Source: Diphasiastrum complanatum (lineage: Eukaryota > Streptophyta > Lycopodiopsida > Lycopodiales > Lycopodiaceae). Taken from it: a stretch of DNA of 64,000 bases. The notes under the pieces are model-generated. The model was not told the DNA's origin, made no database searches, and saw only the letters and a program-made list of their open reading frames with translations. Of this stretch, positions 35,004 through 47,194 are shown in pieces. The stretch's first letter is position 1. Each line of letters begins with the position of its first letter. The position numbers and the translations under genes are program-made. Where the stretch lies: the NCBI GenBank assembly GCA_029204225.1, contig CM055106.1, positions 43,871,003 to 43,935,002 of the forward strand, in the 5' to 3' direction.

Positions 35004-35802
35004 CTAAAGGCTGAAATGAGCTAAATCCTTGGTTTTTATTCAATTTGATCACAATTTTTGATCTAAATCTTGTGTAGATTGGATCTTAGCATCTAGTATT
35101 GATTCTAGAACTCAAAGTGAGTCAAATACATTGGATATTGGTGTTGTGTGACTTCATTTGCAGGTGTTTAGGTGTCTAAAACCAGAGGCAAAGTTGAATT
35201 CAATTCACATTACCAAGATAGCAAGTTTTGCTTGCTCCAAGCATTGATTTCTAAGCGAGTTTTGGAGGTGATTTAATAGAGGAGGCTTTCTAGCATTCAA
35301 GGAAAGGGAACATCAGAGTTTTGGGGACTCTTCAAGGCTGTTCTAAGGTGTAGTAGGCACCTCCTAAAGTGATTTAGGTTCAGTCCAACCATTGCTTGAC
35401 TTATGCACCAAATTAGATCAATTTTTCATCAATTTTGATCATTTTTTGCTTGTGATTGGATAGTAGATTGTGTTGCATCCTCATTAAGTTCCATTTAGAT
35501 CTTTTACAAGTGATTTTGGAAGTATATTAGGTTGCTGAAATTCACTCTTGATCAGATCATTTGGAAGCTTTAATGTTCTTTATAGAAAGAGGGGCAATTC
35601 TACTAGTATTGTCTACTTCAATCAAGCAAGTGCATTGTTTCTAGTATTCTATGATTTGATTTTGTTAGAGATCATTCTTAGACCTTTATAGGAAGTCTAT
35701 TACTGATCTTTTCAGGTCCCTAAGAAGTGGGATAAGGTAGACCTTCAATCAAATCAATAGAAGTAACCTTCATTTGTGTCAAGTCCTTGATTAGGAGACT
35801 AG

Positions 35803-38800
35803 ATGACATCTATAAATGCATATCTTTTGAATACTAATGAAAGGCTCAACAAAGTTAACTATTCCATATGGAAAGTTAGAATGGAATCCATCATGATCAT
35901 GTAAGGTCTGATGGAAATTGTAAATGGTAAGGAGGGTGAACCTATTCATCCTCAAGAAAAAGCCAAATACATCAAGAGGTGCAATGTTGCACTACATTGC
36001 ATAAAAATGAATGTTGCAAATGAACTCTTAAGAGAGGTAGGAGATTGCACTTCAGCTCAAGATGCTTGGGAGACTTTGCAAAAGGTCTATGAATCCAAGA
36101 ACCAAACTAGAATGTTAGCTTTGAAGAATCAAATCTATAGAAGCTATCAAAAGAAAGTAGAGAGTGCACATACTTTTGTCCTAAGAGTAAAGGAATTGAA
36201 CAAAGAGCTAGCCTTTATAGGTGATCCTATCAAGGATGAAGAGCTTGTTCAACTCATATTGAATGGACTAAGCTTTGAATTTGACAATTTGGTTCAGGGA
36301 TATGCAATTATGGGTAAGCTACCCATACTTGAAGAACTCCAAGGCACACTCATGGCCGAGGAATCAAGAAGGAGCCAAATGCAAGAGAGGATGGATAGGC
36401 TTTCCATCCAAGGTGGAGATGACCAAGATCTCTTCACCAAAGGCAAAGGCAAGTCCAAAGGAAAAGGATCAACATTCAAGAAGTCTACAAAGCTTGAGGG
36501 TCAAGAAGGACCCTCAAAGGCATCTCCATCAACCACCAAAGTCAAGAAGGACAAATCAAAGGTGAAGTGCTACTATTGTAGCAAGATGGGACATTATGCC
36601 TCAGAATGCTTCAAGAGGAAGCAAGATCAAAGCCAAGCCAACATGAGCAAAGAGGAGGAGGAGGAGAGTTCACATGAGGACTCTCTCATGATGTCCATAT
36701 TTTCTTCAACAAGCTTCAAAGGAGAAGATCCTTGGTGGATTGTCTCGGGTGCTAGTTCACACATGACTAGTAAAAGGGAGTTTTTCTCTTCTCTCTTATC
36801 TTATGATGGACCTATAAAGTCTATCTATACAGCAAATGATGAAGCTTGTAAGGTTGAAGGAGTTGGTAGCATTCCCCTTTGCTTAGGATCTTCCAAAAAG
36901 ATCAACATAGAAGGTGTTTTGTTCATTCCTACAATAACAAAGAATCTACTAAGTGTTGGCCAAATGGTAGACAATGGTTTCAATGTTGACTTTGCTTCAA
37001 ATGAATGTTTCATCAAGAAGAAGGGTAAGATAGTGGCTAAGGGCACTAGACTTGGCAAACTTTATAAGTTGGATGCATTTGTGGATACTAATGTTGTCAT
37101 GTTGGCTGAGAAGAGCAAGATATCTACCTTTACTTTATGGCACAAAAGGCTTGGACATGTCAACTCGGGTTCCATGGAGGCTATGATCAAGGAGGAGTAT
37201 GCTTTAGGCCTACCAAGGTCTATTGGGAAGGAAGACAAAGTTTGTGAAGCTTGTGCCTTATCCAAGGCACATAAGAAGGTGTTTCCTAACTCCATCACAA
37301 AGTCATCTCATCCTCTTGAACTCATACACTCGTATGTGCACATTGCTAGCACCAAATCTAATGGAGGTTCATCCATGTTTTAACCTTCATTGATGACTAC
37401 TCAAGATATTGTTGGGTGTTCTTACTTTCCTTCAAGTCTCAAGTATTTGATACTTTTGTAAAGTTCAAGTTGTTTGTGGAAAAGCATCATAATCATAGCA
37501 TCAAGATTCTTAGAAGTGACAATGGTGGAGAATTCATCTCCAATGAGTTCAAGGCCTTTTGTAAGGAGGAAGGGATCAAGAAAGAGACTTCTTGTCCTTA
37601 CACTCCTCAACAAAATGGAGTTGTTGAAAGAAGGAATAGAACATTATGTGAATGTTCTAAGGCTTTAAGATTAGATGCTTGTTTGCCCAAATCCTTTTGG
37701 GGTGAGTCTCTTGTATGTGCAAACTACTTGATGAATAGGGTGTCTTGCAAAGCAATTGAAGGCAAAACTCCTTATGAGATGTTGTATGGAAAGAAACTTA
37801 ATCTTAATCACTTGAAAGTTTTTGGGTGTATATGTTATGTGCATGTGCCATTGGAAACAAGAACCAAGCAGGATCCATCTTCCACAAGAGGGATCATGCT
37901 TGGATATGCAAGCTCAAGCAAGGGCTACAAAGTCTATCTCCCATCCTTGAACAAATTTGTTATTTCAAGGGATGTCATCTTTGATGAACATCATATGCAT
38001 ATACTTGAAGAAGGCTCAAGTGCTCCAACAATCAAGAAGAAGCTGGCCGAGGAGCAAGATCTTGGTTTTGAGGAGGAGCTCATGGAGGAGCAAGCACCAA
38101 ACCCACCTATCACACCAAGGAGATCTTCAAGGGCAAAAGTGGAGCCATCAAGGCTCACATATCAAGGCAAAGGACAGCAAGTTGAGGGTATCTCATCCAC
38201 TTCTTATGCTTTATCTAGTTTTGAAGAACCGTCTAATGTTGAAGATGCATTGAACTCCAAAGAATGGTATAAAGCTATGTTGGATGAGTATGATGCCTTG
38301 ATTGAGAATGAAACTTGGTTGCTCGTTGAGAGACCTCAAAGGAATGTAATAGGATGCAAGTGGGTCTTCAAGATTAAGTTGAATGCAAATGGGAGTGTTA
38401 ACAAACATAAAGCAAGATTAGTTGCAAAAGGTTATGCTCAAGAGAGAGGGATAGACTATGAGGAAACTTTTGCACCTGTGGCCAAGATGGTCACAATAAG
38501 GCTAATCATTGCACTTCTATGTCAAATGGATGTCTCTAATGCTTTCTTGAATGGTTTTTTGGAAGAGGATATCTATATGGAGCATCCACAAGGGTTCATC
38601 AAGCATGGAATGGAGAACAAAGTATGCCATCTCCAAAGAAGCATCTATGGCTTGAAGCAAGCCTCGAGATCTTGGAATTCAAGACTACATTGCTATCTTA
38701 TTTCACTTTCTTTTGTTCAAAGTGAATATGATCCCACTCTTTACATTAAGTCTGATGATGTTGGTATTGTACTTTTACTCATTTATGTAGATGACATCAC

Positions 38801-39575
38801 CATTAGTGGAAATAGTGTTGATGGTATTGAAAAAATCAAGATAGATCTATCCTTAGAGTTCAAGATGGTAGATCTAGGATGTCTTCACTTCATCTTAGGC
38901 ATAGAAGTACTTAGAGGGTCTGATTTTATCTTTATAAGTCAAGTAAACTATGCTCAAAGTCTTTTGAAGAAGTTTAAGATGGAAGTATGCAAAAGTGTTG
39001 ACACACCAATGGAGCAAGATGTAAAAGTGCCAAATGAAGATGATGAAACATCCTTCATGGACATCACTTTGTTTAGGCAACTTATACGTTCCTTAATGTG
39101 GATCACTATAACTAGACCAGATCTTAGCTTTAGTGTATGTAGGTTGAGCCAATCCATGCAAAAGCCATTGAATATCCATTGGAAAAAGACTAAGAGGATT
39201 CTAAGATACATCTCGGGTACATTGGATTTTGGGATTCTATATAGAGGAGATGTGATTAACCTTCATGCATTTAGTGATTCAAATTTTGCAGGAGACAAGA
39301 GGGATAGGAAATCAACAAGTGTCTATTCAACTTTCATAGGAGAAGGTGTGGTTTCATGGCTTTCAAAAAAGCAAGAAACTATATCTCTATCTTCAACCGA
39401 GGCCGAGTACAAAGCTTTGACAACCACTACAAAGGAGGTACTTTGGATCAAGAGATTCTTGGTGGAGCCAAAGATCATGGATTCAGAGGAGGCACCAATC
39501 ATCTACAATGACAATATATCAGCCCAACACCTTGCATCTAACCCAATCTTCCATGCAAGATCTAAGCACATCTAG
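35803..39575 (+). pseudogene. Copia gag-pol of A3, near full length (broken)
   Basis: Covers all copia domains in order: gag, zinc knuckle (about 36,567), protease (about 36,745), GAG-pre-integrase (about 37,136), integrase (about 37,320-37,640), reverse transcriptase with the catalytic YVDD (about 38,787) and RNase H (DRKSTSVYSTFIGEG, SLSSTEAEYKAL, about 39,300-39,420). About three breaks interrupt it. It is the only copy in the window that shows the full 3' half of family A. Confidence 0.9.
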
Positions 39576-39752
39576 ATATGCCATCACTTTGTGAGAGAAA
39601 TGGTGCAAGCCAAGGAGATTGCTTTGGAGCATGTTCCAAGCAATGAATGTGTAGCTGATCTACTTACTAAACCACTTCAAAAGACACCTTTTATGAAGTT
39701 CAGATCATCACTTGGAGTGATTAGTAAAGCAATGATTGAACCAAGCTAGATA

Positions 39753-39763
39753 GTGAGGAGGAG
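39753..39763 (+). promoter_or_regulatory. Polypurine tract of A3
   Basis: GTGAGGAGGAG directly before the 3' LTR start at 39,764. Confidence 0.85.
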
Positions 39764-40446
39764 TGTTAAAAATTCACAATTCTAGCTTGACTAGTTTTGG
39801 TCATATGACTTGTAAATAGTTAGATGGTCATGATGTGACTTGTCACACGTGCCAAATAGCATAGGATTCCATTCATAAGGATGTTCTCAAGTAGACCTAA
39901 GTGTTAGAACCTTTGGAATGAGTCCAAATTATGCTTAGATACAAGGGAGAAAAAATAGGAGCTATTTTTGGTAATTTTTGCATTGTTGAGGGATCTCCAA
40001 GATTCCAACCTTATCTTGGTAGGGATGAAAGATCCACCAAAATTAGCATTAGGGATAGGTTTAGGGCTACTCATACCTGCCCAAAACCGTGATGGATCAT
40101 GTATATATAGGTGATGATATCTCACCAAAATCAATCAAGCAATTTCATGATTTTTTCTCTCATAATGGTGCAATTGCTCTCTATGTTCATAATTGTTTGA
40201 GTACTTGTGATTACTAATGATTATAGGATTGAATGTAGGTCTGGTGTACAGTACTCAGACTGTGGGAGGCCGTACTTTCACACGTGTGAAGCCTTCTTCA
40301 AGGATTTGGGCCATTTAGTGAGGTTCAAGCATAGATTTGTGGTGGATTTTGATGGTTCAACTTGTGCTAATCTTATGAAATCATAATCTATTGTTTCCCT
40401 CATCATTTTAAGTGTTTTAGGATCCTTATTTGCTGTAATTTTTACA
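39764..40446 (+). repeat. LTR-A, right outer copy
   Basis: 683 bp, TGTTAAAA...TTTTTACA, followed by CATGC. Close to the left outer copy. Confidence 0.95.
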
Positions 40447-40464
40447 CATGCATTTATCAAATAA

Positions 40465-40797
40465 AACAAACACACACACACACACACGCCCACGCCCACG
40501 CACATGCCCACACCCACACACCAGCACATTTATATGTATGTATATATACACACACCCGCATATGTACACCACATGTGTACATATGTGGGTGTGCGTATAT
40601 ATACATACATATAAATGTGTTGGTGTGTGTGTGCGTGTGCGCACATGTGCGTGTGTGTAAATAGGTTTTATATATTTGACTTGAAAGTTTAAAAAAATCA
40701 TGTCATTTTGAAAGGTCATTTCCTCTTTATATTTGACTAAGGCTTTGAAGTGTAGAAAGGCATGTGTGTGTGTGTGTGCGCGCGCGCGCACACACGT

Positions 40798-40852
<55 letters not shown>

Positions 40853-41190
40853 ACAGACCAACACGTTTATATGTATGTATGTATAAACACACCCACATAT
40901 TTACATATGTGGGTGTGTTTATATATACATACATATAAATGTACATATACATATGTGTTTATACATATATACATATAAATGTGTTGATGTGTGGGCATGT
41001 ACATATGTACATATGTGGGTGTCTGTATATGTACATACCTATAAATGTGTGTGTGTGTAAAATAGGTTTAATATACCTGCCTTCAAAGTTTAGAAAGGTC
41101 ATATGTCATTTTGAAAGGTCATATCACACCTCTATATATATTTAACTAAGGCTTTGAAGTGTAGAAAGGTGATATGTCAAACTAAAAGAG
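40465..41190. repeat. (AC)n/(TG)n satellite with large hairpins, two units
   Basis: Alternating AC and TG tracts frame inverted repeats. In 40,525-40,628 the CATTTATATGTATGTATATA arm returns as its complement after a CACATGTG centre. A similar arm pair lies in 40,860-40,945. The spacer between tracts (CATTTTGAAAGGTCAT ... AAGGCTTTGAAGTGTAGAAAGG) occurs at 40,700-40,765 and again at 41,105-41,170, so the block is a ~400 bp unit present about twice. The cysteine/valine/histidine-rich frames here are translation of dinucleotide repeats, not genes. Confidence 0.85.
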
Positions 41191-41384
41191 TCATATCACT
41201 CTTCTTTTCCTAATAGATCACTATCATCAATGATGGATAGATAAGAAAGTGTCTTTGGAGTCATTTAATCATTGTACTTTGGATAAGACAACACAATAGC
41301 TTTTTATTTCAAAAAACTAATTTATATGTAATTCTCAACTCTCAATAAATCATGAAGATTTTAGGTTGTTCCTTTAATGTTAGG

Positions 41385-41610
41385 TGCTCACTTTTCCTTT
41401 CTAGTCTAGAGGCACCTCCACAAGTAGCTTTTTGGTGAGCCTTCCCACCACAACTCTCATGTGGACAACCATAAATTTTTTGGCACATAGCAAAGAAAAT
41501 TACAACAAAATGTGCATGTGGACAACCCATGATGAATTACCACATGGCACATGCATATGTTGACAAAATTGCATGTGCCACGTGGCAACTTCCATCACTA
41601 TCGACATGGG
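41385..41610. repeat. Dispersed repeat, copy 2
   Basis: Counterpart of 23,195-23,440, with GTGAGCCTTCCCACCACAAC and GCATGTGCCACGTGGCAA. Element E1 begins at its right edge. Confidence 0.5.
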
Positions 41611-41617
41611 GACATTC

Positions 41618-42593
41618 TGTTGGAGTTAATCTTCACTCCGACTCACCCGAATTCAATTCCTGAGCACCAGTATACTACGTAAATAGTCTCTCTCTACAAC
41701 AACATGCAGTCCTACTCACACAAGTTGAACAGTCTGTGCAATACATCGACTTCAAGTAGAAGCAGGATCGACTTCGTCGACGTTCATGTCATCGACTTTA
41801 CCGACTCGACTTCATCGACATCGACATCTTCTCAAGGGCGAGCCAGTCGACTCGGCTTGCTTGACATCTTCGATGCTCGTCGGATGTTACCATTCAAAAT
41901 AGAGCTCTTCCTCTGCCCTGTCCGACGCAAACCATGTCACAGTTCATTTCAGTACTTTGCAGTAACTGCACTACTTCACGCTCATTGCCCACAATTGTTA
42001 TAACTGCTACATGTATATATACATAACGGCAACACACTAAGGATAATGATGATAGTGATGAAGAAGAAGAGTTTATTAGTGGAAGCATGATTCATAGTTC
42101 TTTTGTGAAGTCCATTGTATAAGAATTATCTGATTTCATAGGATCAGAGATTTTAGAGAGAGTGAAAGTAGTTTAAGAAGTAGAGATATTATTCAATCTG
42201 TAACTAGCATAGTAAGATCACATCACAAAAATGCACTATATTAATGTGAACCATTCTCGGCCACATGATCGTGATCTGATCGTTGTATTTACAACAACTT
42301 AATTCAGATTATTTATTTTCTTATGTGTGTTCCATTGTGAATGATTTTTGATAATTTCTCTCTCACTCACTGATATTCGCTCCATGACTCGCTCAAAATA
42401 TCCAATCTCGAAGGAAGCATGGCTTCTTAGACACCTACCTGTTTCACTCCCTTCATGGTTGTCTTCGACACCTACAAGATATTCCTCTTGTCGATCTAAG
42501 TTATAATCTGAATCTATAGTTTGGTAAAGATCCTATTATAGCTTGCATGTTCAGTTCGCTCTAATCATTCCACATACATACAAGAAACCAACA
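41618..42593 (+). repeat. 5' LTR of E1
   Basis: About 976 bp. It carries a dense run of TCGAC words at 41,743-41,855. It is related to the minus-strand LTR at 63,464-64,000, which shares the GATAGGTGTC / ACCATGAAGGGAG region in reverse complement. Confidence 0.75.
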
Positions 42594-42596
42594 AGT

Positions 42597-42668
42597 TGGT
42601 ATCAGAGTAATACAAACCAACTAGTTGGTATCAGACCAGTAGGAATCCAACAAGTTGATATCAAAGCC
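42597..42668 (+). promoter_or_regulatory. Three tandem primer-site motifs of E1
   Basis: TGGTATCAGAG at 42,597, TGGTATCAGA at 42,626 and TGATATCAAAGCC at 42,656, each preceded by CCAAC(A/T)AGT. The period is 29-30 bp. Only the first is at the standard distance from the LTR end. Confidence 0.85.
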
Positions 42669-42869
42669 ATTGTTCCAAACTGTTATTAGTATTCGAGACT
42701 ATTTGTACAATTTCTTAGATCATTTATCATGGAGGGTACATCTTCAGAAATCCGCTTGATCATTAAGTTCAACGATGGTGACTTCCACATGTGGAAATTC
42801 AAAATGAAGATGATACTCACTGAAAAGAACTCTGGGGATACATCAACGGTTCAATAGGCAACAATTTGC

Positions 42870-42972
42870 AAAAAACGACACTGCATTTTTACATGCAGTT
42901 TTTGACAGGCGACAATTAGGACAAAAAGTGACACTGCATTTTTACATGCAGTTTCTGACATGCAACACTTGT
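42870..42972 (+). repeat. ~53 bp tandem repeat in the E2 LTR
   Basis: ACACTGCATTTTTACATGCAG occurs in two adjacent units, each followed by a TGACA(G/T)GC word. Related GACACTG text occurs in the E4 LTR (about 52,930-53,180). Confidence 0.75.
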
Positions 42973-43773
42973 GAAGAAAAATCCTGACACTGCAGGTTTA
43001 GACGAGATTCTGCACAGGCGAAAAACTCGACACTCTGTAGAAATACACAAGATTTCTCACAGGCTGTCTACGTCTTCACACTCCAATAACAACTATTCTA
43101 ATTAGCCAGTTAATCAGCTGTTAAGCAATCTTGTAAATGTAAAGCTAGAATAATACAAGATCTTTTAGTTGTTGTAAATGTAAATGAGCGATTGAAGATA
43201 TTATGAGTCATAAGTCATCATGTATTAGAGGATGATTTGACAGAGATTAAATGACCAGAATGGGTCTTTTAGTAGCTGACTCCTCAGAGTTAGTGATTAT
43301 ATATAGAGAGAGATATTCAAAACTTTAGCAATTGCTTTGAATATGTGAGTAGGATCACGCGCTTATCAGCGCAATTGTATTGTGGTCTAATCGTTGTTAC
43401 TACAACTTTATTTTACTGTTCTACATCCTTTTGCATTCTTGTTGAATGAAATTAACTCTCACTCCTCTTACGCAAACATCAACATAAAGAGAAATGTATG
43501 GCTGTCTCTGATGCCTAAGTGATTTATACATTATCTTCATATCAGAGTATCAGTATTAGAGGATTGCATGGCTGTCTCAGATGCCTGAACATTTTTGCAA
43601 TCTCTCTTTCACGGCAGTCTAAGACTCGTACACTGATAATCTTATTCAACACAAAAGAACAACACGTAATCTTCGTTTTCTAAGTAATCCACGATCCTAT
43701 TAAACATAGTTATTATTGTTCTTTCATTATCATTGTTGTTGTCTTTCATCTGTAGGCATTCACTCAACAAATG

Positions 43774-43850
43774 TGGTATCAGAGTTGATAATTTCCATCT
43801 CCGAACCACCAACAGATTGGTATCAGAGCCAACAGAAGTGGTATCAAAGC
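43774..43850 (+). promoter_or_regulatory. Three primer-site motifs of E2
   Basis: TGGTATCAGAG at 43,774, TGGTATCAGAGCC at 43,818 and TGGTATCAAAGC at 43,839. Spacing (44 and 21) differs from E1, so the arrangement is not a simple copy of the E1 array. Confidence 0.8.
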
Positions 43851-45930
43851 ACATGTTTATTGGATTACTAGAGTCTAGAATTTATAATAGAACTTAATAC
43901 GTTCTTATTTCATAGAAGCTGGTTCATTCTGTTTGTGTTCAATCTCTGTTCCTCGATTTTAATGGAAGGTTCAACCTCAGAAATTTGCTTGATTAACAAA
44001 TGCAAACAACTAAATGGTGTACTTTACGTACCTAAATTAACAAAAAACTTATTATCTATTAGCAAGATCACTGATCAAGGCTATAGAGCTTTGTTTACTG
44101 CTAGTCGATGTACTATTTTGATGAGAACTCCAATAAAATCCTCTCTGCACACAGAGAAGAAAATTTGTATATCTTGAGTCATGATTATGCACTTACTGTG
44201 AGTAACTCTGATGCTCATGTTTGGCATCAAAGACTAGGTCATTTAAACATGCGTTCAATCTTGAACATGCATCATAACAAAATGGTCAAGGACATGAATA
44301 TCAATGTTGTTACCACAACTTATCACACTCTCTATGAAAATTGTCTACTAGGGAAACAACCTAGAACAAAATTTCCAAGAGGACAAGCTAAAAGAGCGAA
44401 GTCCATTCTGTCACTAATTCACAGTGACTTATGTGGTCCTATGAGTGTACCCTCTTTGGGTCAAGCTCTATATTTCATTACATTTATTGATGACTTCTCT
44501 CGGTTCACCAGAGTTATGTTCATAAAGAACAAGTCAGAAACATTCAATTGCTTCAAAGAATTCAAGCAATATGTTGAGAATCAGATTCGTCAGAGAATCA
44601 AGGCCCTGCAGTCTGATTTAGGGGGAGAGTACCTATCAAATAAAATGGCTGACTACTTATCATCATGTGGCGTGCACCATCAGTTCATAGCCAGCTACAC
44701 TCCACAGCCAAATGGCGTAGCTGAGCGAAAGAATCGAACATTATTGGAAGCTGCACGATCCATGACTGTCAACACTCAATTACCCCAAAATTTTTGGGCT
44801 GTAGCAATTTCTACAGCCAGCTATCTGCAAAATTGTTCCAACACGAAGGCAGTCTACTCCAAGACACCCTTTGAAGCTTACTACGGCTACAAACCAAGTC
44901 TAAAACATGTATGTATATTCAGATGTCTCTGCTAGGCCCGAATTCCGTCTGATCTGAGAAAGAAGCTAAACCCAGTAAGCTCTAAGTATATCTTTATCGG
45001 CTATTCAATGTCACACAAGGCATATCGGATATTGATACATGTCAGATCTCAGTCAGCCGCGACATTGTCTTTCTTGAAGACAAATTCCATAATTTCAAGT
45101 AGAAGCAACCAATGCAGGAGTCTGTCACAACAGTTCCATTTTCCATCAATAGGCATCGACCTACGAATGTTCAAACACAAGAGTTTGTCCCAACAACTCC
45201 ATTTACCATCGATGGGCCTAGACCCACAATTGTTCAACCACAAGATGAAGCTATCCCAGTCATTTACACAAGAGAAACATCCACTCAAGCACCTGCAATA
45301 TCCTTATCAGTCCGTCATAGGATCTATAATGTATTCTATGGTTTGCACATGACCTGATCTAGCATATGTAGTAAGCACACTGCCTCAATACATGTCCAAT
45401 CCAGACTTACAACATTGGAAAGCTCTGCAAAGAGTTCTGAGGTACATTCAAGCTTCAAAGCACTATGCTTTGAGCTACAATCATAATACAGAAGTTGCAC
45501 TCACACTGAACACATATTCAGATTCAGATTGGACATGAGCCATGGATACCAGAAAGTCCACATCAAGTTATATCTATTTCCTTGCAGGAGGACCCATTTC
45601 ATGGAATAGCAGAAAGCAAAAATGCATTTCATTGTCCTCCACAGAATCCAAATATGTAGCAGCTACATCAACAGTGAAGGAGATAATTTGGCTAAGAAGG
45701 CTGCTGCATGATTTGCAATTCTCACATATTGGTCCAACAATACTCCAGTGCGACAATTGGAGCTGCATAGCTCTATCTCTAAACCCACAAAATCATAATT
45801 AAACTAAGCATATAGAAGTTCAATTTTATTTTCTTAGAGAGAAAGTTCAGAACCAAGATGTTGTACTAAGTTACTGTCGTACAGATAATATGTTGGCTGC
45901 TAAAGCCGTGATATTCGTCTCAGTAGGAAC

Positions 45931-47194
45931 ATCATGCTTATGAGGCATTTGGGTGATGTAGAGGTATCAATTTTAGTAGAGGAAGACATGATTGTAGTAA
46001 AAGTGAGTATGAGTGTTAGCTTAGCGAAGGTTCACAATTACTATTTTGGATTAACAAAAAACTCACTTAAATGGTTGTTTTTGACAAATATGAAAAAACT
46101 AACTTTCGTTCGTTTGACTGGGGATAGATTTGACAGAAATAGATATATGGTAGGTCAGGTGACGGTTCTTTTGGCAAATTAAAAACACAATTCAGCTTGT
46201 TGGCAAGGGTTAGAATATTTTGAAAGAAATAATCTTTATTGCAAAAATTCTAATGGAATTAACTCTTGCCGAACTCATTGATGAAAAAACCATTATATTT
46301 GGAAAGCTCAATAGGACTGGCAAAATTTGGAAGAGAGGTACTGATATTTTTGTTGAAAACTTAGATTTTTTCATTAAAAAAGATCAAAAGCTCAAAAAAT
46401 AACTCTTGTCTGACTCACTGATTAACAAAAATATTATGGAAAAATGATTGATCACACTAGCAAAGTTTCTAAGAAATGTTCTCCTCTGAGATCTGGATTT
46501 CTCGCAAGAAAAATAAACTTTGCATACAAAAGGTTATCATAAACTTAGAGAATGTTCACTGGCCTTTTAATTTTAGAATTAATCTTCACCAACTGTTTAC
46601 AGTCCGTACTGGTACTGTCCTCCACACGTGTGAGGCCGCTCTTCATAGTTTTCAATCATTTGATCCATTGCTCTTGCTAAAATCATAATGTAATGCATCT
46701 AGATCAAGATCTAACACATAGAACTTGATATCATTGGATTTAGCAATCAATCACTCTTCATAATTGTTTTGTACAATCATAATTGTCCTTTCTATCAGAA
46801 AATCCACAAATAGCAGTCGTTGTGTATATGGGTCGATATTTGCCTTTGGGTCGAAATTACTGCCGGTGTCAAAATATGTATAGGGTCAAATTTTGGATGA
46901 GAATCGAACTTTGTTTAGATTTGATTCTATCCAACTCGAGATTGAAAAATTGTCAGACTGGATTTCGATCTTCTGAATCGGTGTTTTTTTTTTTCGAAAA
47001 CAAAAATATATTTATTGTCGTAACAAAGACAATTTAATTTGTGAAGCAATATAAAAAAATAGCCACATAGGTGATATTTATTATTTTGCAAAATAGAATA
47101 TCAATTTCAATCCAAGATATTTGTTTGAGTCATGATAAAACCACAAGTGAACTTTCAAATATTTAATAAAAAGCTTGAGTTTTTCAACATGATA
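45931..47194. other. Unassigned DNA with an LTR-A-like scrap
   Basis: Mostly unrecognised AT-rich text. About 46,590-46,690 resembles the end region of LTR-A (TACAGTCCGTACTG..., CACACGTGTGAGGCCG, GCTAAAATCATAAT), so a diverged family A-like LTR fragment is likely. Short frames at 45,934-46,402 lack motifs. Confidence 0.4.

Larger units (their letters stand above)
29851..40446 (+). mobile_element. Tandem Ty1/copia composite A2/A3: three LTRs, two interiors
   Basis: Order: LTR 29,851-30,533, interior A2, LTR 34,346-34,991, interior A3, LTR 39,764-40,446. The 5 bp CATGC lies just outside both outer LTRs (29,846-29,850 and 40,447-40,451), while the bases before the middle LTR (TCGGG) do not match. 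The whole block therefore occupies one insertion site. By eye the outer LTRs differ at roughly ten to twelve of 683 positions, making this the youngest element in the window. A3 is near full length with a few breaks. A2 is open from its gag start but its interior is incomplete. Confidence 0.9.
41618..42862 (+). mobile_element. Ty1/copia element E1, LTR and gag start (broken)
   Basis: LTR 41,618-42,593 (TGTTGGAGTTAAT...ACCAACA), then three primer-site-like motifs, then gag from 42,729 (MEGTSSEIRLIIKFNDGDFH). Sequence switches to E2 near 42,862 and the rest of E1 is not in the window. Family E is also present at 56.9-59.6 and 62.1-63.5 kb. Confidence 0.8.
42863..45930 (+). mobile_element. Ty1/copia element E2 (broken, internally reduced)
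   Basis: LTR-like region to 43,769 (ending CTCAACA), three primer-site motifs, gag start at 43,961 (MEGSTSEICLINK) running almost at once into protease-distal text (LNGVLYVPKLTKNLLSISKI), then GAG-pre-integrase (VWHQRLGHLNMRS, about 44,215) and integrase (about 44,400-44,930, with HSDLCGPMS, TPQPNGVAERKNRT). Little of the reverse transcriptase is present. RNase H text follows (SSTSYIYFLAGGPISWNSRKQ, about 45,555; CISLSSTESKY). No 3' LTR was recognised. Several breaks. Confidence 0.8.

Noticed and set aside
40426-40978. Cysteine/valine- and histidine/threonine-rich open frames
   Set aside because: They are translations of (TG)n and (AC)n runs on both strands and disappear where the dinucleotide pattern stops.
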